Shown piece by piece: positions 45,249-53,924 of a DNA stretch of 64,000 nt. Position 1 is the first letter of the stretch. Each line of letters starts with the position of its first letter. The position numbers and the translations under genes are program-made. Origin of the DNA: Antarctobacter albus (GTDB taxonomy: Bacteria > Pseudomonadota > Alphaproteobacteria > Rhodobacterales > Rhodobacteraceae); NCBI RefSeq assembly GCF_900101505.1, contig NZ_FMZI01000002.1, forward strand, positions 62,001 through 126,000, given 5' to 3'. The notes under the pieces are model-generated. The model made no database searches and was not told the DNA's origin. It saw only the letters and a program-made list of their open reading frames with translations.

Positions 45249-46511
45249 ATGGCACGTCGCGTAGTTGTCACCGGGCTGGGGCTGGTCACGCCGCTGGCTT
45301 GCGGAGTCGAAGAGACCTGGAGCCGGATCCTGGACGGCCAGTCCGGGGCGGGCACCATCAGCAAGTTCGATGCCAGCCACCTGGCGACCACCTATGCCTG
45401 CGAAGTGCCCTATGGCGACGGCAGCGACGGCACCTTCAATCCCGACGACTGGATGGACAAGAAGGAACAGCGCAAGGTCGACGAATTCATCCGCTTCGGC
45501 ATCGCCGCCGCGGAACAGGCCGTCACAGACGCGGGCTGGAAGCCCGAGGGCGAGGAAGACCGCCTGCGCACCGGCGTCATGATCGGGTCGGGGATCGGCG
45601 GGCTGAACGCCATCGCGGAAACCGCGCTCCTGATCCGTGACAAGGGGCCGCGCCGGGTGTCGCCCTTCTTCATCCCCGGCGCGCTGATCAACCTGATCTC
45701 GGGCAACGTCTCGATCAAATACGGGTTCAAGGGGCCGAACCACGCGGTCGTGACCGCCTGTTCCACCGGCGCCCATGCCATCGGCGACGCGGCCCGCCTG
45801 ATCAAGTACGGCGACGCGGACGTGATGATCGCGGGCGGCGCCGAGGCGGCCATCAGCGAAATCGGCATCGCGGGCTTCAACGCCTGCAAGGCGCTCAGCA
45901 CGAAACGCGGCGACGATCCCAAGGCGGCCAGCCGTCCCTATGACGCCGACCGTGACGGCTTTGTCATGGGCGAAGGCGCCGGTGTCGTCGTGCTGGAAGA
46001 ATACGAGCACGCCAAGGCGCGCGGCGCAAAGATCTACGCCGAAGTGGCAGGCTACGGCCTGTCGGGCGACGCCTATCACATCACCGCCCCCTCCGAGGAC
46101 GGCGAAGGCGGCGAACGCTCGATGCGTGCCGCACTGCGGGACGCCGGGATCGAGGCCACGGCGCTGGACTACATCAACGCGCATGGCACCTCGACGATGG
46201 CCGACACCATCGAACTGGGCGCGGTGGAACGCCTGCTGGGCGATCACGCCACCAGCGTCACCATGTCCTCGACCAAATCCGCCACCGGGCACCTGCTGGG
46301 CGCCGCCGGCGCGATCGAGGCGATCTTCTCGATCCTTGCCATCCGCGACCAGGTGGCCCCGCCGACAATCAACCTCGACAACCCGGCGGTGGACACCCCC
46401 ATCGACCTGGCCCCCAACGCCAAACGCCCGCGCAAGGTGACCTACGCCCTGTCCAACTCCTTTGGTTTTGGCGGCACCAATGCCAGCGTGGTCTTCGGCA
46501 AGGTGGAGTAA
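45249..46511 (+). CDS. fabF: Beta-ketoacyl-ACP synthase II FabF
   Basis: A 420-residue condensing enzyme that elongates acyl-ACP in fatty acid synthesis. The active-site cysteine is in VVTACSTGAHAIG, the catalytic histidines in INAHGTSTMAD and SATGHLLGAAG, and the C-terminal GFGGTNASVVF is diagnostic. The ATG follows AGAGAGGGCAGG. Length and motifs are normal. mltG starts 6 bp after the stop. The fabF-mltG pair is a common alphaproteobacterial arrangement. Confidence 0.96.
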   Translation: MARRVVVTGLGLVTPLACGVEETWSRILDGQSGAGTISKFDASHLATTYACEVPYGDGSDGTFNPDDWMDKKEQRKVDEFIRFGIAAAEQAVTDAGWKPEGEEDRLRTGVMIGSGIGGLNAIAETALLIRDKGPRRVSPFFIPGALINLISGNVSIKYGFKGPNHAVVTACSTGAHAIGDAARLIKYGDADVMIAGGAEAAISEIGIAGFNACKALSTKRGDDPKAASRPYDADRDGFVMGEGAGVVVLEEYEHAKARGAKIYAEVAGYGLSGDAYHITAPSEDGEGGERSMRAALRDAGIEATALDYINAHGTSTMADTIELGAVERLLGDHATSVTMSSTKSATGHLLGAAGAIEAIFSILAIRDQVAPPTINLDNPAVDTPIDLAPNAKRPRKVTYALSNSFGFGGTNASVVFGKVE

Positions 46512-46517
46512 TCCCGC

Positions 46518-47675
46518 ATGTGGCGCAGCATCGCCTCGAACGCGCTGACCTTCCTGGTCGTCGCGCTGTTTCTCTTCGGCGGCGTCCTGATCTGGGCGCA
46601 GCGCGAATACCATGCCCAGGGTCCGCTGACCGCACCGATCTGCCTGGAGGTGCCGCGCGGCACCAACATGCGTGCCGTCTCCGAGGATCTGTCGGACCAG
46701 GGCGCGGTCAAGAGCGCGATGATGTTCCGCGTCGGTGCCGATTACGGTGACAAGACCCAGGCGCTGAAGGCGGGCAGCTACCTTGTCCCCGAGGGCGCCT
46801 CGATGTCCGAGATCACCGACATCGTCACCCGCGGCGGCGCCTCGACCTGCGGCACCGAGGTGGTCTACCGCATCGGCATCACCCGCGCGACAGTACAGGT
46901 CCGTGCCGTGGACCCGGCCACGGGCCGCTACGAGGAACAGGCGAGCTTCGACCCCGGCGAAGGCGACGCACCCGAGATCTATGCGCAGGTCAAGGACACC
47001 ACCGGCACCCGGTTCCGCGTGGCCCTGGCCGAGGGCGTTACCAGCTGGCAGGTGGTCGAAGAGTTGAAACAGATCGACGTACTGGACGGAGAGGTCGACG
47101 TGCCCGAGGAGGGCAGCCTGGCCCCCGACAGCTACGAGATCCTGCCCGGCGACAGCCGCGCCGATGTCATCGCGCGGATGAAGGAACGCCAGGAGGTGAT
47201 CCTGGCCCAGGCCTGGGCCAACCGCGCCTCGGGCCTGCCGCTGGCAAGCCCCGAAGAGGCGCTGATCCTGGCCTCGATCATCGAAAAGGAAACCGGCGGC
47301 CCGCAGGAACGCGGCGAGGTGGCCAGCGTCTTCGTCAACCGCCTCGACAAGGGCATGCGCCTGCAGACGGACCCGACGGTGATCTACGGCATCACCAAGG
47401 GCGAGGGGCCGCTGGGCCGGGGTCTGCGCCGGTCGGAACTGGATGCAGAGACCCCCTGGAACACCTACCGGATCGACGGGCTGCCGCCGACCCCCATCGC
47501 CAACCCGGGCCGCGCCAGCATCGAGGCGGCGCTGAACCCGGCGGATACGGACTATATCTACTTCGTGGCCAAGACGCTTGACCCGCGCGACGGGCACAAT
47601 TTTGCCGTCACGCTGGACGAGCACAACCGCAACGTCGCCGCCTACCGCGCGCTGGAGGCGCAGCGCGACCAGTAG
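46518..47675 (+). CDS. mltG: Endolytic murein transglycosylase MltG
   Basis: A 385-residue inner-membrane protein that cuts nascent glycan strands in the periplasm and limits their length. One N-terminal membrane helix (about residues 11-27) is followed by a LysM-like region and the YceG domain. The catalytic glutamate lies in LILASIIEKETGGPQERG. DPTVIYGITKGEGPLGRGL and ANPGRASIEAALNP are also characteristic. It is translationally linked to fabF. A hairpin immediately downstream can end the transcript. Confidence 0.95.
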   Translation: MWRSIASNALTFLVVALFLFGGVLIWAQREYHAQGPLTAPICLEVPRGTNMRAVSEDLSDQGAVKSAMMFRVGADYGDKTQALKAGSYLVPEGASMSEITDIVTRGGASTCGTEVVYRIGITRATVQVRAVDPATGRYEEQASFDPGEGDAPEIYAQVKDTTGTRFRVALAEGVTSWQVVEELKQIDVLDGEVDVPEEGSLAPDSYEILPGDSRADVIARMKERQEVILAQAWANRASGLPLASPEEALILASIIEKETGGPQERGEVASVFVNRLDKGMRLQTDPTVIYGITKGEGPLGRGLRRSELDAETPWNTYRIDGLPPTPIANPGRASIEAALNPADTDYIYFVAKTLDPRDGHNFAVTLDEHNRNVAAYRALEAQRDQ

Positions 47676-47683
47676 CGTACGCT

Positions 47684-47711
47684 GCCCTCACGGTTTCTAA
47701 ACCGTGGGGGC
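47684..47711 (+). terminator. Hairpin downstream of mltG
   Basis: A 13-bp stem with one G-T wobble, GCCCTCACGGTTT / AAACCGTGGGGGC, with a 2-base apex, lies 9 bp after the mltG stop. The tail is GCATCTTCCCTC, poor in T. A likely but not classical terminator. Confidence 0.6.
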
Positions 47712-47900
47712 GCATCTTCCCTCCCGCTAGCACTGAAAACCGGATCATGACCCCGCTCGGGGGCCTTTCGATCTGCGCGGAACGAAGGGGCGACGCCCCG
47801 AAAAGGGCCGGGAGTGACACCCCGGCAAGTCCGATCCGTCCGGCGGCCGCCGTTTTCAGATTTCCATGAGTGACATGTGACGACCCGCCCGGCCATTGCG

Positions 47901-47990
47901 CCGCCGGCGGGCTTTGCCGCTGGAAAAGCGGTTTGGAACCCGCTTGCAACGCTTTTCGCAAAGCGTTTCCAAGGCGCTTGGAAGCGCCTT
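47901..47990. repeat. Cluster of small palindromes in the mltG-MmcQ gap
   Basis: Four palindromes follow each other in 90 bp: CCGCCGGCGG (47901-47910), CCGCTGGAAAAGCGG (47917-47931), AACGCTTTTCGCAAAGCGTT (47948-47967) and AAGGCGCTTGGAAGCGCCTT (47971-47990). They lie just downstream of the minus-strand MmcQ gene. The whole 325-bp gap 47676-48000 holds no gene beyond these and the mltG hairpin. The row may serve as a transcription barrier between convergent genes. Confidence 0.65.
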
Positions 47991-48000
47991 GCGCCCGGCC

Positions 48001-48345
48001 TCAGCCGCCCGCGATGTCCCGCTGTTTCTTCTTCGTCAACCCGCCGAAGACGATACGGTAAGAGGTTTCGATCCGGGCCCGAAGCTCCTCCTCGGGCACC
48101 GCCTCCCAGTCCACCCGCACCCAGGAGCGGTGGAAATAGGGGGCCTTGACCGCGCGCGCCATCTCGATCAGCAGGGCCGCATCCTCGACCGAGGGCGTCT
48201 TGACCGACACCCCGTCGTTGGCCACGCCGATGCAGGCGAACATCTTGCCGCCCACCTTCCAGGCATCATGCCCGCCACCCCAGGGATCGGATCTTTCCGC
48301 CCCGGGCAGCGCCTGGCAGATCTCGTTGACCGTATCGCGTCCCAT
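48001..48345 (-). CDS. MmcQ/YjbR family protein
   Basis: A 114-residue protein of the MmcQ/YjbR (DUF419) family, with a CyaY-like DNA-binding fold. It has the pattern GRDTVNEICQALPGAER, then KVGGKMFACIGV, VSVKTPSVEDA, HRSWVRVDWEAVP, and a C-terminal IETSYRIVFGGLTKKKQ. ATG 48345 is chosen because the domain starts there; no clear ribosome site is visible. Function unsettled. It is convergent to mltG. Confidence 0.83.
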   Translation of the reverse strand: MGRDTVNEICQALPGAERSDPWGGGHDAWKVGGKMFACIGVANDGVSVKTPSVEDAALLIEMARAVKAPYFHRSWVRVDWEAVPEEELRARIETSYRIVFGGLTKKKQRDIAGG

Positions 48346-48502
48346 GCCCGCAGGATGCCCCGGGCGCCGCGCCGGTGCAAGCCGCACAAGGATCTCGAAG
48401 AATTCCTCTACAGATATGAAATGAAGCGATATTTTCCTCTTGATCTAAATCTAACTTGAGGAATTACGCTTTGCCCCATATTGCAATGGAAAGGACAGAG
48501 CC

Positions 48503-48883
48503 ATGAACGCCCGCCTCGAACACGTCAACATCACCGTTCCCGACGCCCGCGCCACCGCAGATTTCCTGTCCCGCCTCCTGGGCTGGCACATCCGGTGGGA
48601 GGGCGCCTCGCTCAACAACGGCTATTCCGTCCATGTCGGCAACGCGGACAGCTACCTTGCCCTCTACACCCCCAAGGCGCCAGTCGCCGAGGCACATCCC
48701 CGCTACGGCAACGCCGCAGGGTTGAACCATGTCGGCATCGTGGTCGAGGATCTCGACGCGATCGAGACCCGTGTCCGCGCGCTTGGCATCGAGACTTTCA
48801 ACCACGCCGATTACGAACCCGGCCGCCGCTTCTATTTCGATGGGCCGGACGCGGTGGAATATGAAATGGTGAGCTACGGCTGA
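48503..48883 (+). CDS. VOC-family (glyoxalase-like) protein
   Basis: A 126-residue single-domain vicinal-oxygen-chelate protein. The two halves have RLEHVNITVPDARATADF and GLNHVGIVVEDLDAIETR, the paired beta-alpha motifs with metal-binding histidines. The last ligand region is DAVEYEMVSYG. Substrate unknown; members include glyoxalases, dioxygenases and antibiotic-resistance proteins. AAAGGACAG precedes the ATG. The short AT-rich stretch just upstream (around 48420-48470) probably holds its promoter. Confidence 0.83.
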   Translation: MNARLEHVNITVPDARATADFLSRLLGWHIRWEGASLNNGYSVHVGNADSYLALYTPKAPVAEAHPRYGNAAGLNHVGIVVEDLDAIETRVRALGIETFNHADYEPGRRFYFDGPDAVEYEMVSYG

Positions 48884-48896
48884 CCCCGACCGTTGC

Positions 48897-48968
48897 AGGG
48901 GTATTTGGACCAAGAAGAAGCCCCGAGGCGCGCGCTTGCGGTTTCTTCTTGGCAAAAATACCCCCGCC
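48897..48968. repeat. Intergenic repeat, copy D (full palindromic unit, inverted relative to copy B)
   Basis: The left arm is GGGGTATTTGGACCAAGAAG. It is followed by AAGCCCCGAGGCGCGCGC. The right arm is TTTCTTCTTGGCAAAAATAC closing with CCCCC. The left arm matches the reverse complement of copy B's right arm, and its right arm matches the reverse complement of copy B's left arm. The same element is therefore present in both orientations. It starts 14 bp after the VOC gene stop. Confidence 0.85.
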
Positions 48969-49162
48969 GCGCTGGAAAGACGCGGCTTGGCAGGGCAGGG
49001 GCGCCGTGCTAAGCCACGCCCATGACGACCGCTGCACATACCCTCTGCTGCATTACCTGCTGACACCGGTCGGGACATCCCGGCCATTGGCGGGACGGTC
49101 CTCTATTCCATTCGCATCATAGAGTTGCTAGGCCCGCCGCAAGATTTGCGAAGGACGAGGCC

Positions 49163-50593
49163 ATGAACATCCGCTTCACCAACTCCCGGACCCGGAAGAA
49201 GGACGACTTCCGCCCCATAGACCCCGACAACGTGCGGATGTATGTCTGCGGACCCACGGTCTATGACCGCGCGCACCTGGGCAATGCGCGCCCGGTCCTC
49301 GTGTTCGACGTGCTCTTTCGTCTGCTGCGCCATGTCTATGGCCCGGACCACGTCACCTACGTGCGCAATTTCACCGACGTGGACGACAAGATCAACGCCA
49401 CCGCGCTCAAGCGCAAGGAGGCGGGGGCATCGGGCACGCTCGAGGAGCTGGTGCGCGAGCGGTCGGACGAGACCATCGGCTGGTATCACGCGGACATGGA
49501 CGCGCTGGGCGCCCTGCGGCCCACGCAAGAGCCGCGCGCGACCGAGTACATCGACGAGATGATCACCATGATCGAAGGGCTGATCGCCTCCGATCACGCC
49601 TACGAGGCCGAGGGGCATGTGCTGTTCGCGGTCGAGAGCTATGCCCAGTATGGCGCCTTGTCTGGCCGGTCGGTCGAAGACATGATCGCGGGCGCCCGGG
49701 TCGAGGTGGCGCCCTACAAGAAGAACCCGATGGATTTCGTACTGTGGAAGCCGTCTTCGGACGATCTGCCGGGGTGGGAAAGCCCCTGGGGCCGGGGGCG
49801 ACCGGGCTGGCACATCGAATGCTCGGCCATGAGCTTCGCGCTCCTGGGAGAGAGTTTTGACATCCACGGCGGTGGCAATGACCTGACCTTCCCGCATCAT
49901 GAAAACGAGATCGCCCAGTCGAAATGCGCCCATCCCGAGGGGGATTTCGCGCGGGTCTGGCTGCACAACGAGATGCTGCAGGTCGAGGGCAAGAAGATGT
50001 CCAAGAGCCTGGGCAACTTCTTTACCGTCCGCGACCTGCTGGATCAGGGGGTGCCGGGCGAGGTGATCCGCTTTGTCATGCTTGGCACGCACTACCGCAG
50101 ACCAATGGACTGGACGGCGGAAAAGGCGCGAATTGCAGAAAGCAAGTTGCGTAGGTGGCGGAGCATCGTGGAGGGCGTAGAGCCCGGGAAGCCGCTGGAA
50201 GAAATTCTTGATCCGCTCGCGGATGACTTGAATACCGTTGTCGCGCGTGACCGCTTGGACGCTATGTCCAAAGCAATTGAACTCAAACGTCGAAATCCAG
50301 ACCAAGCACGCGAGGCTCCTAGTCCTGCAGATTTTTTGGCGAGTGCAAATCTACTAGGCCTTCTGACCAATGCGCTCTCCGGTTGGGAGACGGTCTCCGT
50401 CGATCTTGCAGCGCTTGCGGACCGTCTGGCCGAGGCCCGCGCCCAGGCCATGCAGAGCAAGGATTTCTCCGAGGTAGACCGGATGAAGCAGGCTCTCATC
50501 GACGCGGGGGTCGAAGTGCGCATGTCCAAGGCGGGGGTGGACCTGGTGCCGGGCGCCGGGTTCGACGCGGCCAAGCTGGAGGCGTTGGGATGA
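49163..50593 (+). CDS. cysS: Cysteinyl-tRNA synthetase
   Basis: A 476-residue class I aminoacyl-tRNA synthetase. The HIGH-type motif is [10 protein letters not shown] and the KMSKS motif is [10 protein letters not shown]. Zinc ligands are in [18 protein letters not shown] and [10 protein letters not shown]. The ATG follows GAAGGACGAGG. From about 50100 to 50390 (residues about 312-409, the end of the catalytic core region and the helical C-terminal region) codon choice changes: TTG, CTA, AGT, GAA and AAA become frequent in an otherwise G/C-ending gene. It returns to normal for the last 65 codons. The reading frame is intact throughout. Confidence 0.96.
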   Translation: MNIRFTNSRTRKKDDFRPIDPDNVRMYVCGPTVYDRAHLGNARPVLVFDVLFRLLRHVYGPDHVTYVRNFTDVDDKINATALKRKEAGASGTLEELVRERSDETIGWYHADMDALGALRPTQEPRATEYIDEMITMIEGLIASDHAYEAEGHVLFAVESYAQYGALSGRSVEDMIAGARVEVAPYKKNPMDFVLWKPSSDDLPGWESPWGRGRPGWHIECSAMSFALLGESFDIHGGGNDLTFPHHENEIAQSKCAHPEGDFARVWLHNEMLQVEGKKMSKSLGNFFTVRDLLDQGVPGEVIRFVMLGTHYRRPMDWTAEKARIAESKLRRWRSIVEGVEPGKPLEEILDPLADDLNTVVARDRLDAMSKAIELKRRNPDQAREAPSPADFLASANLLGLLTNALSGWETVSVDLAALADRLAEARAQAMQSKDFSEVDRMKQALIDAGVEVRMSKAGVDLVPGAGFDAAKLEALG

Positions 50594-50615
50594 ACTCTAC
50601 AAAAGGAGCCACCCG

Positions 50616-50756
50616 GCGCGCATGCGCCATGCCCGACCTCCCCCCCGGGAGGGCATTCGTTGGCAATATCGAAGTGAGAGCGGCTTTGGAGCTTTGGAGT
50701 GCAAACGCCGGGACTGCGTCAAGGCCCTCCCGAGGTCGGGCATGGCGCATGCGCGC
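50616..50756. repeat. 141-bp inverted-repeat element between cysS and cimA
   Basis: The arm at 50616-50640 is perfectly complementary to 50732-50756 over 25 bp (it contains CATGCGCCATGCCCGACC). After a 6-base C insertion the pairing continues with GGGAGGGC (50647-50654) and GCCCTCCC (50724-50731). The 69-bp centre is less GC-rich and includes TTTGGAGCTTTGGAGTG. The element fills most of the gap before cimA. It has the look of a small palindromic mobile element or a structured RNA leader. No coding content is claimed. Confidence 0.8.
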
Positions 50757-50786
50757 CTCTTGTCTCGCCCAACTCGGGGGAAGGTC

Positions 50787-52406
50787 ATGACCCGCGAACG
50801 CCTTTACCTCTACGACACCACGCTGCGCGACGGGCAGCAGACCCAAGGTGTCCAGTTCTCCACCGCCGAAAAGCTCAAGATCGCCGCGGCGCTCGATGCG
50901 CTTGGCGTCGATCATATCGAGGGCGGTTGGCCCGGGGCGAACCCGACCGACAGTGCCTTCTTCGAGGAGGTGGGCCAGACCCGCGCCACCTTGACCGCCT
51001 TTGGCATGACCAAGCGCGCGGGCCGCTCGGCGGCCAATGACGAGGTGCTGGCGGCGGTGACCAATGCGGGCACGCCCGCCGTCTGCCTTGTCGGCAAGAC
51101 CCATGATTTCCACGTCACCACGGCGCTGGGCATCACGCTGGAAGAGAACATCGCCAATATCGCCGCCTCGGTTTCTCACCTCGTGGGGCAGGGGCGCGAG
51201 GCGCTGTTCGATGCCGAGCATTTCTTTGACGGCTATAAGGCGAATGCGCCCTATGCGCTGGACTGCCTGCGTGCCGCGCTGGAGGCGGGGGCGCGCTGGA
51301 TCGTGCTCTGCGATACCAACGGCGGGACCTTGCCGCATGAAATCGGGCAGATCGTGCAGGATGTGATCGAAAAGGGGATCCCCGGCGATCACCTCGGCAT
51401 CCACACCCACAACGACACGGAAACCGCCGTCGCCGGCTCGCTGGCGGCGGTGATGGCCGGGGCGCGCCAGATCCAGGGCACGCTGAATGGTCTTGGCGAA
51501 CGCTGTGGCAATGCCAACCTGACGGCGCTGATCCCGACGCTGCTGCTGAAAGCGCCTTACAAGGACCTGTTCGAGACGGGTGTGAGCATGGAGGCGCTGG
51601 CCGGGCTGACGCGGACCAGCCGGATGCTGGACGACATCCTGAACCGGGTGCCGCAGAAACAGGTGGCCTACGTGGGCGCCTCGGCCTTTGCGCACAAGGC
51701 CGGGCTGCACGCCAGCGCGATCCTCAAGGACCCGACCACTTATGAACACATCGACCCCGGGCTGGTGGGCAACCGCCGCGTGGTGCCGATGTCGAACCAG
51801 GCGGGCCAGTCGAACCTGCGCCGCCGCCTGTCGGAAATGGGGCTGGAGGTCGACAAGGGCGATCCGGCGCTGGCCCGCATCCTCGACCGCGTCAAGGCGC
51901 GCGAGACCGAGGGCTATTCCTACGACACCGCGCAGGCCAGTTTCGAGCTGTTGGCGCGGGACGAGCTGGGGATGCTGCCCGAGTTCTTCGAGGTCAAGCG
52001 CTACCGGGTGACGGTGGAGCGGCGCAAGAACAAGTACGACAGGATGGTCTCGCTGTCCGAGGCCGTTGTCGTGGTCAAGGTCGATGGCGAGAAGAAACTG
52101 TCGGTGTCGGAGTCGATGGACGAGGCGGGCAATGACCGCGGCCCGGTGAACGCGCTCTCCAAGGCGCTGGCCAAGGACCTGGGCCGCTACCAGGAGGCGA
52201 TCGACGACATGCGGCTGGTCGACTTCAAGGTGCGGATCACCCAGGGCGGGACAGAGGCCGTGACCCGGGTCATCATCGACAGCGAGGACGGGCAGGGGCG
52301 GCGCTGGGCCACCGTGGGCGTCAGCGCGAACATCGTCGATGCCTCGTTCGAGGCGCTGCTGGACGCGGTACGCTGGAAGCTGGTGCGCGACGGGGGGCAG
52401 GGCTGA
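50787..52406 (+). CDS. cimA: (R)-citramalate synthase CimA
   Basis: A 539-residue enzyme that condenses pyruvate and acetyl-CoA to (R)-citramalate, the start of a threonine-independent isoleucine route. The HMG-CoA lyase-like barrel opens with YLYDTTLRDGQQTQGVQFS. The metal-binding HTHNDTETAVAGSLAAV and the GTLNGLGERCGNANL signature follow. The C-terminal LeuA-type regulatory domain starts near residue 400. The CimA-type DTTLRDGQQTQG distinguishes it from 2-isopropylmalate synthase. ATG 50787 follows GGGGGAAGG. It overlaps the following methyltransferase gene by one base. Confidence 0.92.
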   Translation: MTRERLYLYDTTLRDGQQTQGVQFSTAEKLKIAAALDALGVDHIEGGWPGANPTDSAFFEEVGQTRATLTAFGMTKRAGRSAANDEVLAAVTNAGTPAVCLVGKTHDFHVTTALGITLEENIANIAASVSHLVGQGREALFDAEHFFDGYKANAPYALDCLRAALEAGARWIVLCDTNGGTLPHEIGQIVQDVIEKGIPGDHLGIHTHNDTETAVAGSLAAVMAGARQIQGTLNGLGERCGNANLTALIPTLLLKAPYKDLFETGVSMEALAGLTRTSRMLDDILNRVPQKQVAYVGASAFAHKAGLHASAILKDPTTYEHIDPGLVGNRRVVPMSNQAGQSNLRRRLSEMGLEVDKGDPALARILDRVKARETEGYSYDTAQASFELLARDELGMLPEFFEVKRYRVTVERRKNKYDRMVSLSEAVVVVKVDGEKKLSVSESMDEAGNDRGPVNALSKALAKDLGRYQEAIDDMRLVDFKVRITQGGTEAVTRVIIDSEDGQGRRWATVGVSANIVDASFEALLDAVRWKLVRDGGQG

Positions 52407-53122
52407 TGGACTGGGAGGCCTTCTTTGCCGTCCACAAGGACCTGCCGCGCGAGGGGCCGGGCAGCGCGGAGGACGTGGCCTGGGCGCTGGAGCTTGCCGC
52501 CTTGCCCGAGGGCGCGGCGATCTGTGACGCGGGCGCGGGTGCGGGAGGGGACGTGGCCACATTGGCGCGCGCGGGCCGGGTGCTGGCAGTGGACCTGCAG
52601 GAGGGTTTTGTCGCGCAGATGCAGGCACGTTTTGCCGACCTGCCGCAGGTCACGGTGCGCAAGGACGACATGGGGCGGATTGCCGAGTTCGCCGAGGCGC
52701 CCTTTGACATGATCTGGTGTGCCGGGGCGCTGTATTTCCTGGGTCTGAAACCGGGGCTGGAGGTGATGCGCGGGGCGTTGAAACCGGGCGGCGCGCTGGC
52801 CTTCTCGGAACCCTGTTATTTCACTGAAACGCCAAGCGCGGAGGCGCGCGCCTTCTGGGAGGATTACCCGACCCGCGACCGCGCGGGCATCGCCGCGGCG
52901 GTGGCGGCGGCAGGGTTCGAGATCCTGGGCACGCGCGATGTCTCGGACGCGGGCTGGGAGGCCTATTACCAGCCGATGGAGGCGCGGATCGATGCGCTGC
53001 GCCCTGGGGCGGACGCAAGGCTGACCGAGATGCTGGACCTCTGCGCGCAGGAGGCGCGGGACTGGCGCGCGGTGCGGCATGAGACCGGCTATCACCTTGT
53101 CGTAGCGCGGCGGCTGTCATGA
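52406..53122 (+). CDS. Class I SAM-dependent methyltransferase
   Basis: A 238-residue Rossmann-fold methyltransferase. Motif I is CDAGAGAGGDVATLARAG, motif II VLAVDLQEGF, then KDDMGRI and FDMIWCAGALYFLGL. The C-terminal half has a mixed YHLVVARRLS end. Substrate unknown. The start codon shares a base with the cimA stop, and the next gene overlaps its stop (ATGA), so cimA, this gene and the synthase-like gene are one transcript. Confidence 0.85.
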   Translation: MDWEAFFAVHKDLPREGPGSAEDVAWALELAALPEGAAICDAGAGAGGDVATLARAGRVLAVDLQEGFVAQMQARFADLPQVTVRKDDMGRIAEFAEAPFDMIWCAGALYFLGLKPGLEVMRGALKPGGALAFSEPCYFTETPSAEARAFWEDYPTRDRAGIAAAVAAAGFEILGTRDVSDAGWEAYYQPMEARIDALRPGADARLTEMLDLCAQEARDWRAVRHETGYHLVVARRLS

Positions 53123-53892
53123 GCTGGGAGGAGGGCGGCGACCTTTACGCCTGTGCGCAGATCGTTGAACGCGGCGACCCCGAGCGGTTCGTGGCGGCAA
53201 TGGCGGCGCCTCTGCCGGCGCGCGCGGTGCTGATGCCGCTTTATGCCTTCAACGTCGAGGTCAGCCGCGCGCCCTGGGTCACGCAGGAGCCGATGATCGC
53301 GCAGATGCGGCTGCAATGGTGGCGGGATGCGCTGGAGGAGATCGGCGCGGGCGGGTTCATCCGGCGGCACGAGGTGGTCACGCCCTTGGCGCAGGCGCTG
53401 GCGGGGGTGGATGTGTCCGGTCTGCAAAAGGCCGTGGAGGCCCGCGAGGCGGATCTTGAGCGCGCGCCCTTCGGGAATGAAGCCGCGCTGATGGGCTACC
53501 TGGACGCGACGGCGGGGCACTTGGCGCTGGCGGCGCTCTCGGCTCTGGGGGCGCGGGTGGATGAGGCGGCGGTGCTGGCCCATGCGCGGGCAGCGGCGCT
53601 GGCGCGGTATCTGCAGGCGGTTCCGGAGCTGGAGGTGCGGGGCAAGCTGCCCCTGCCGGACGGGCGGGCAGAGGCGATCGCCTCCCTGGCCCACGCGCGG
53701 CTGGAGGAGATCCGAAAGGTGCCGTCGCTGCGGGCGCTGCGGCGCGGGCACGGGGTGGCTGGCGCGGCACTGCGGGAATTTGCGCAGGGCAAGCCGCTGC
53801 TGGCGCTGGCGGCGCGCGATCCGGCGGCGGTGGGCGAGGGGCGGCTGACGCTCAGCGAGTTTTCCCGCCGCTGGCACCTGCTGACCAGCTGA
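53119..53892 (+). CDS. Squalene/phytoene synthase-fold protein (NDUFAF6-like)
   Basis: A 257-residue all-helical protein of the isoprenoid synthase fold. The pattern MPLYAFNVEVSRAPWVTQEP followed by RLQWWRDALEEI matches the alphaproteobacterial relatives of NDUFAF6, a complex I assembly factor, rather than true phytoene synthase. The aspartate-rich DxxxD motifs needed for prenyl diphosphate binding are not evident: the first is represented by FNVEVSR. Catalytic synthase activity is therefore unlikely. It is coupled to the methyltransferase by an ATGA overlap. Confidence 0.78.
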   Translation: MSWEEGGDLYACAQIVERGDPERFVAAMAAPLPARAVLMPLYAFNVEVSRAPWVTQEPMIAQMRLQWWRDALEEIGAGGFIRRHEVVTPLAQALAGVDVSGLQKAVEAREADLERAPFGNEAALMGYLDATAGHLALAALSALGARVDEAAVLAHARAAALARYLQAVPELEVRGKLPLPDGRAEAIASLAHARLEEIRKVPSLRALRRGHGVAGAALREFAQGKPLLALAARDPAAVGEGRLTLSEFSRRWHLLTS

Positions 53893-53924
53893 GCGGGAGG
53901 CGCCGGGTCAGGCCCGGCACGGGG

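Noticed and set aside
44145-47624. 1,159-codon minus-strand open frame opposite map, fabF and mltG
   Set aside because: Antisense of three well-supported genes; no recognisable protein features.
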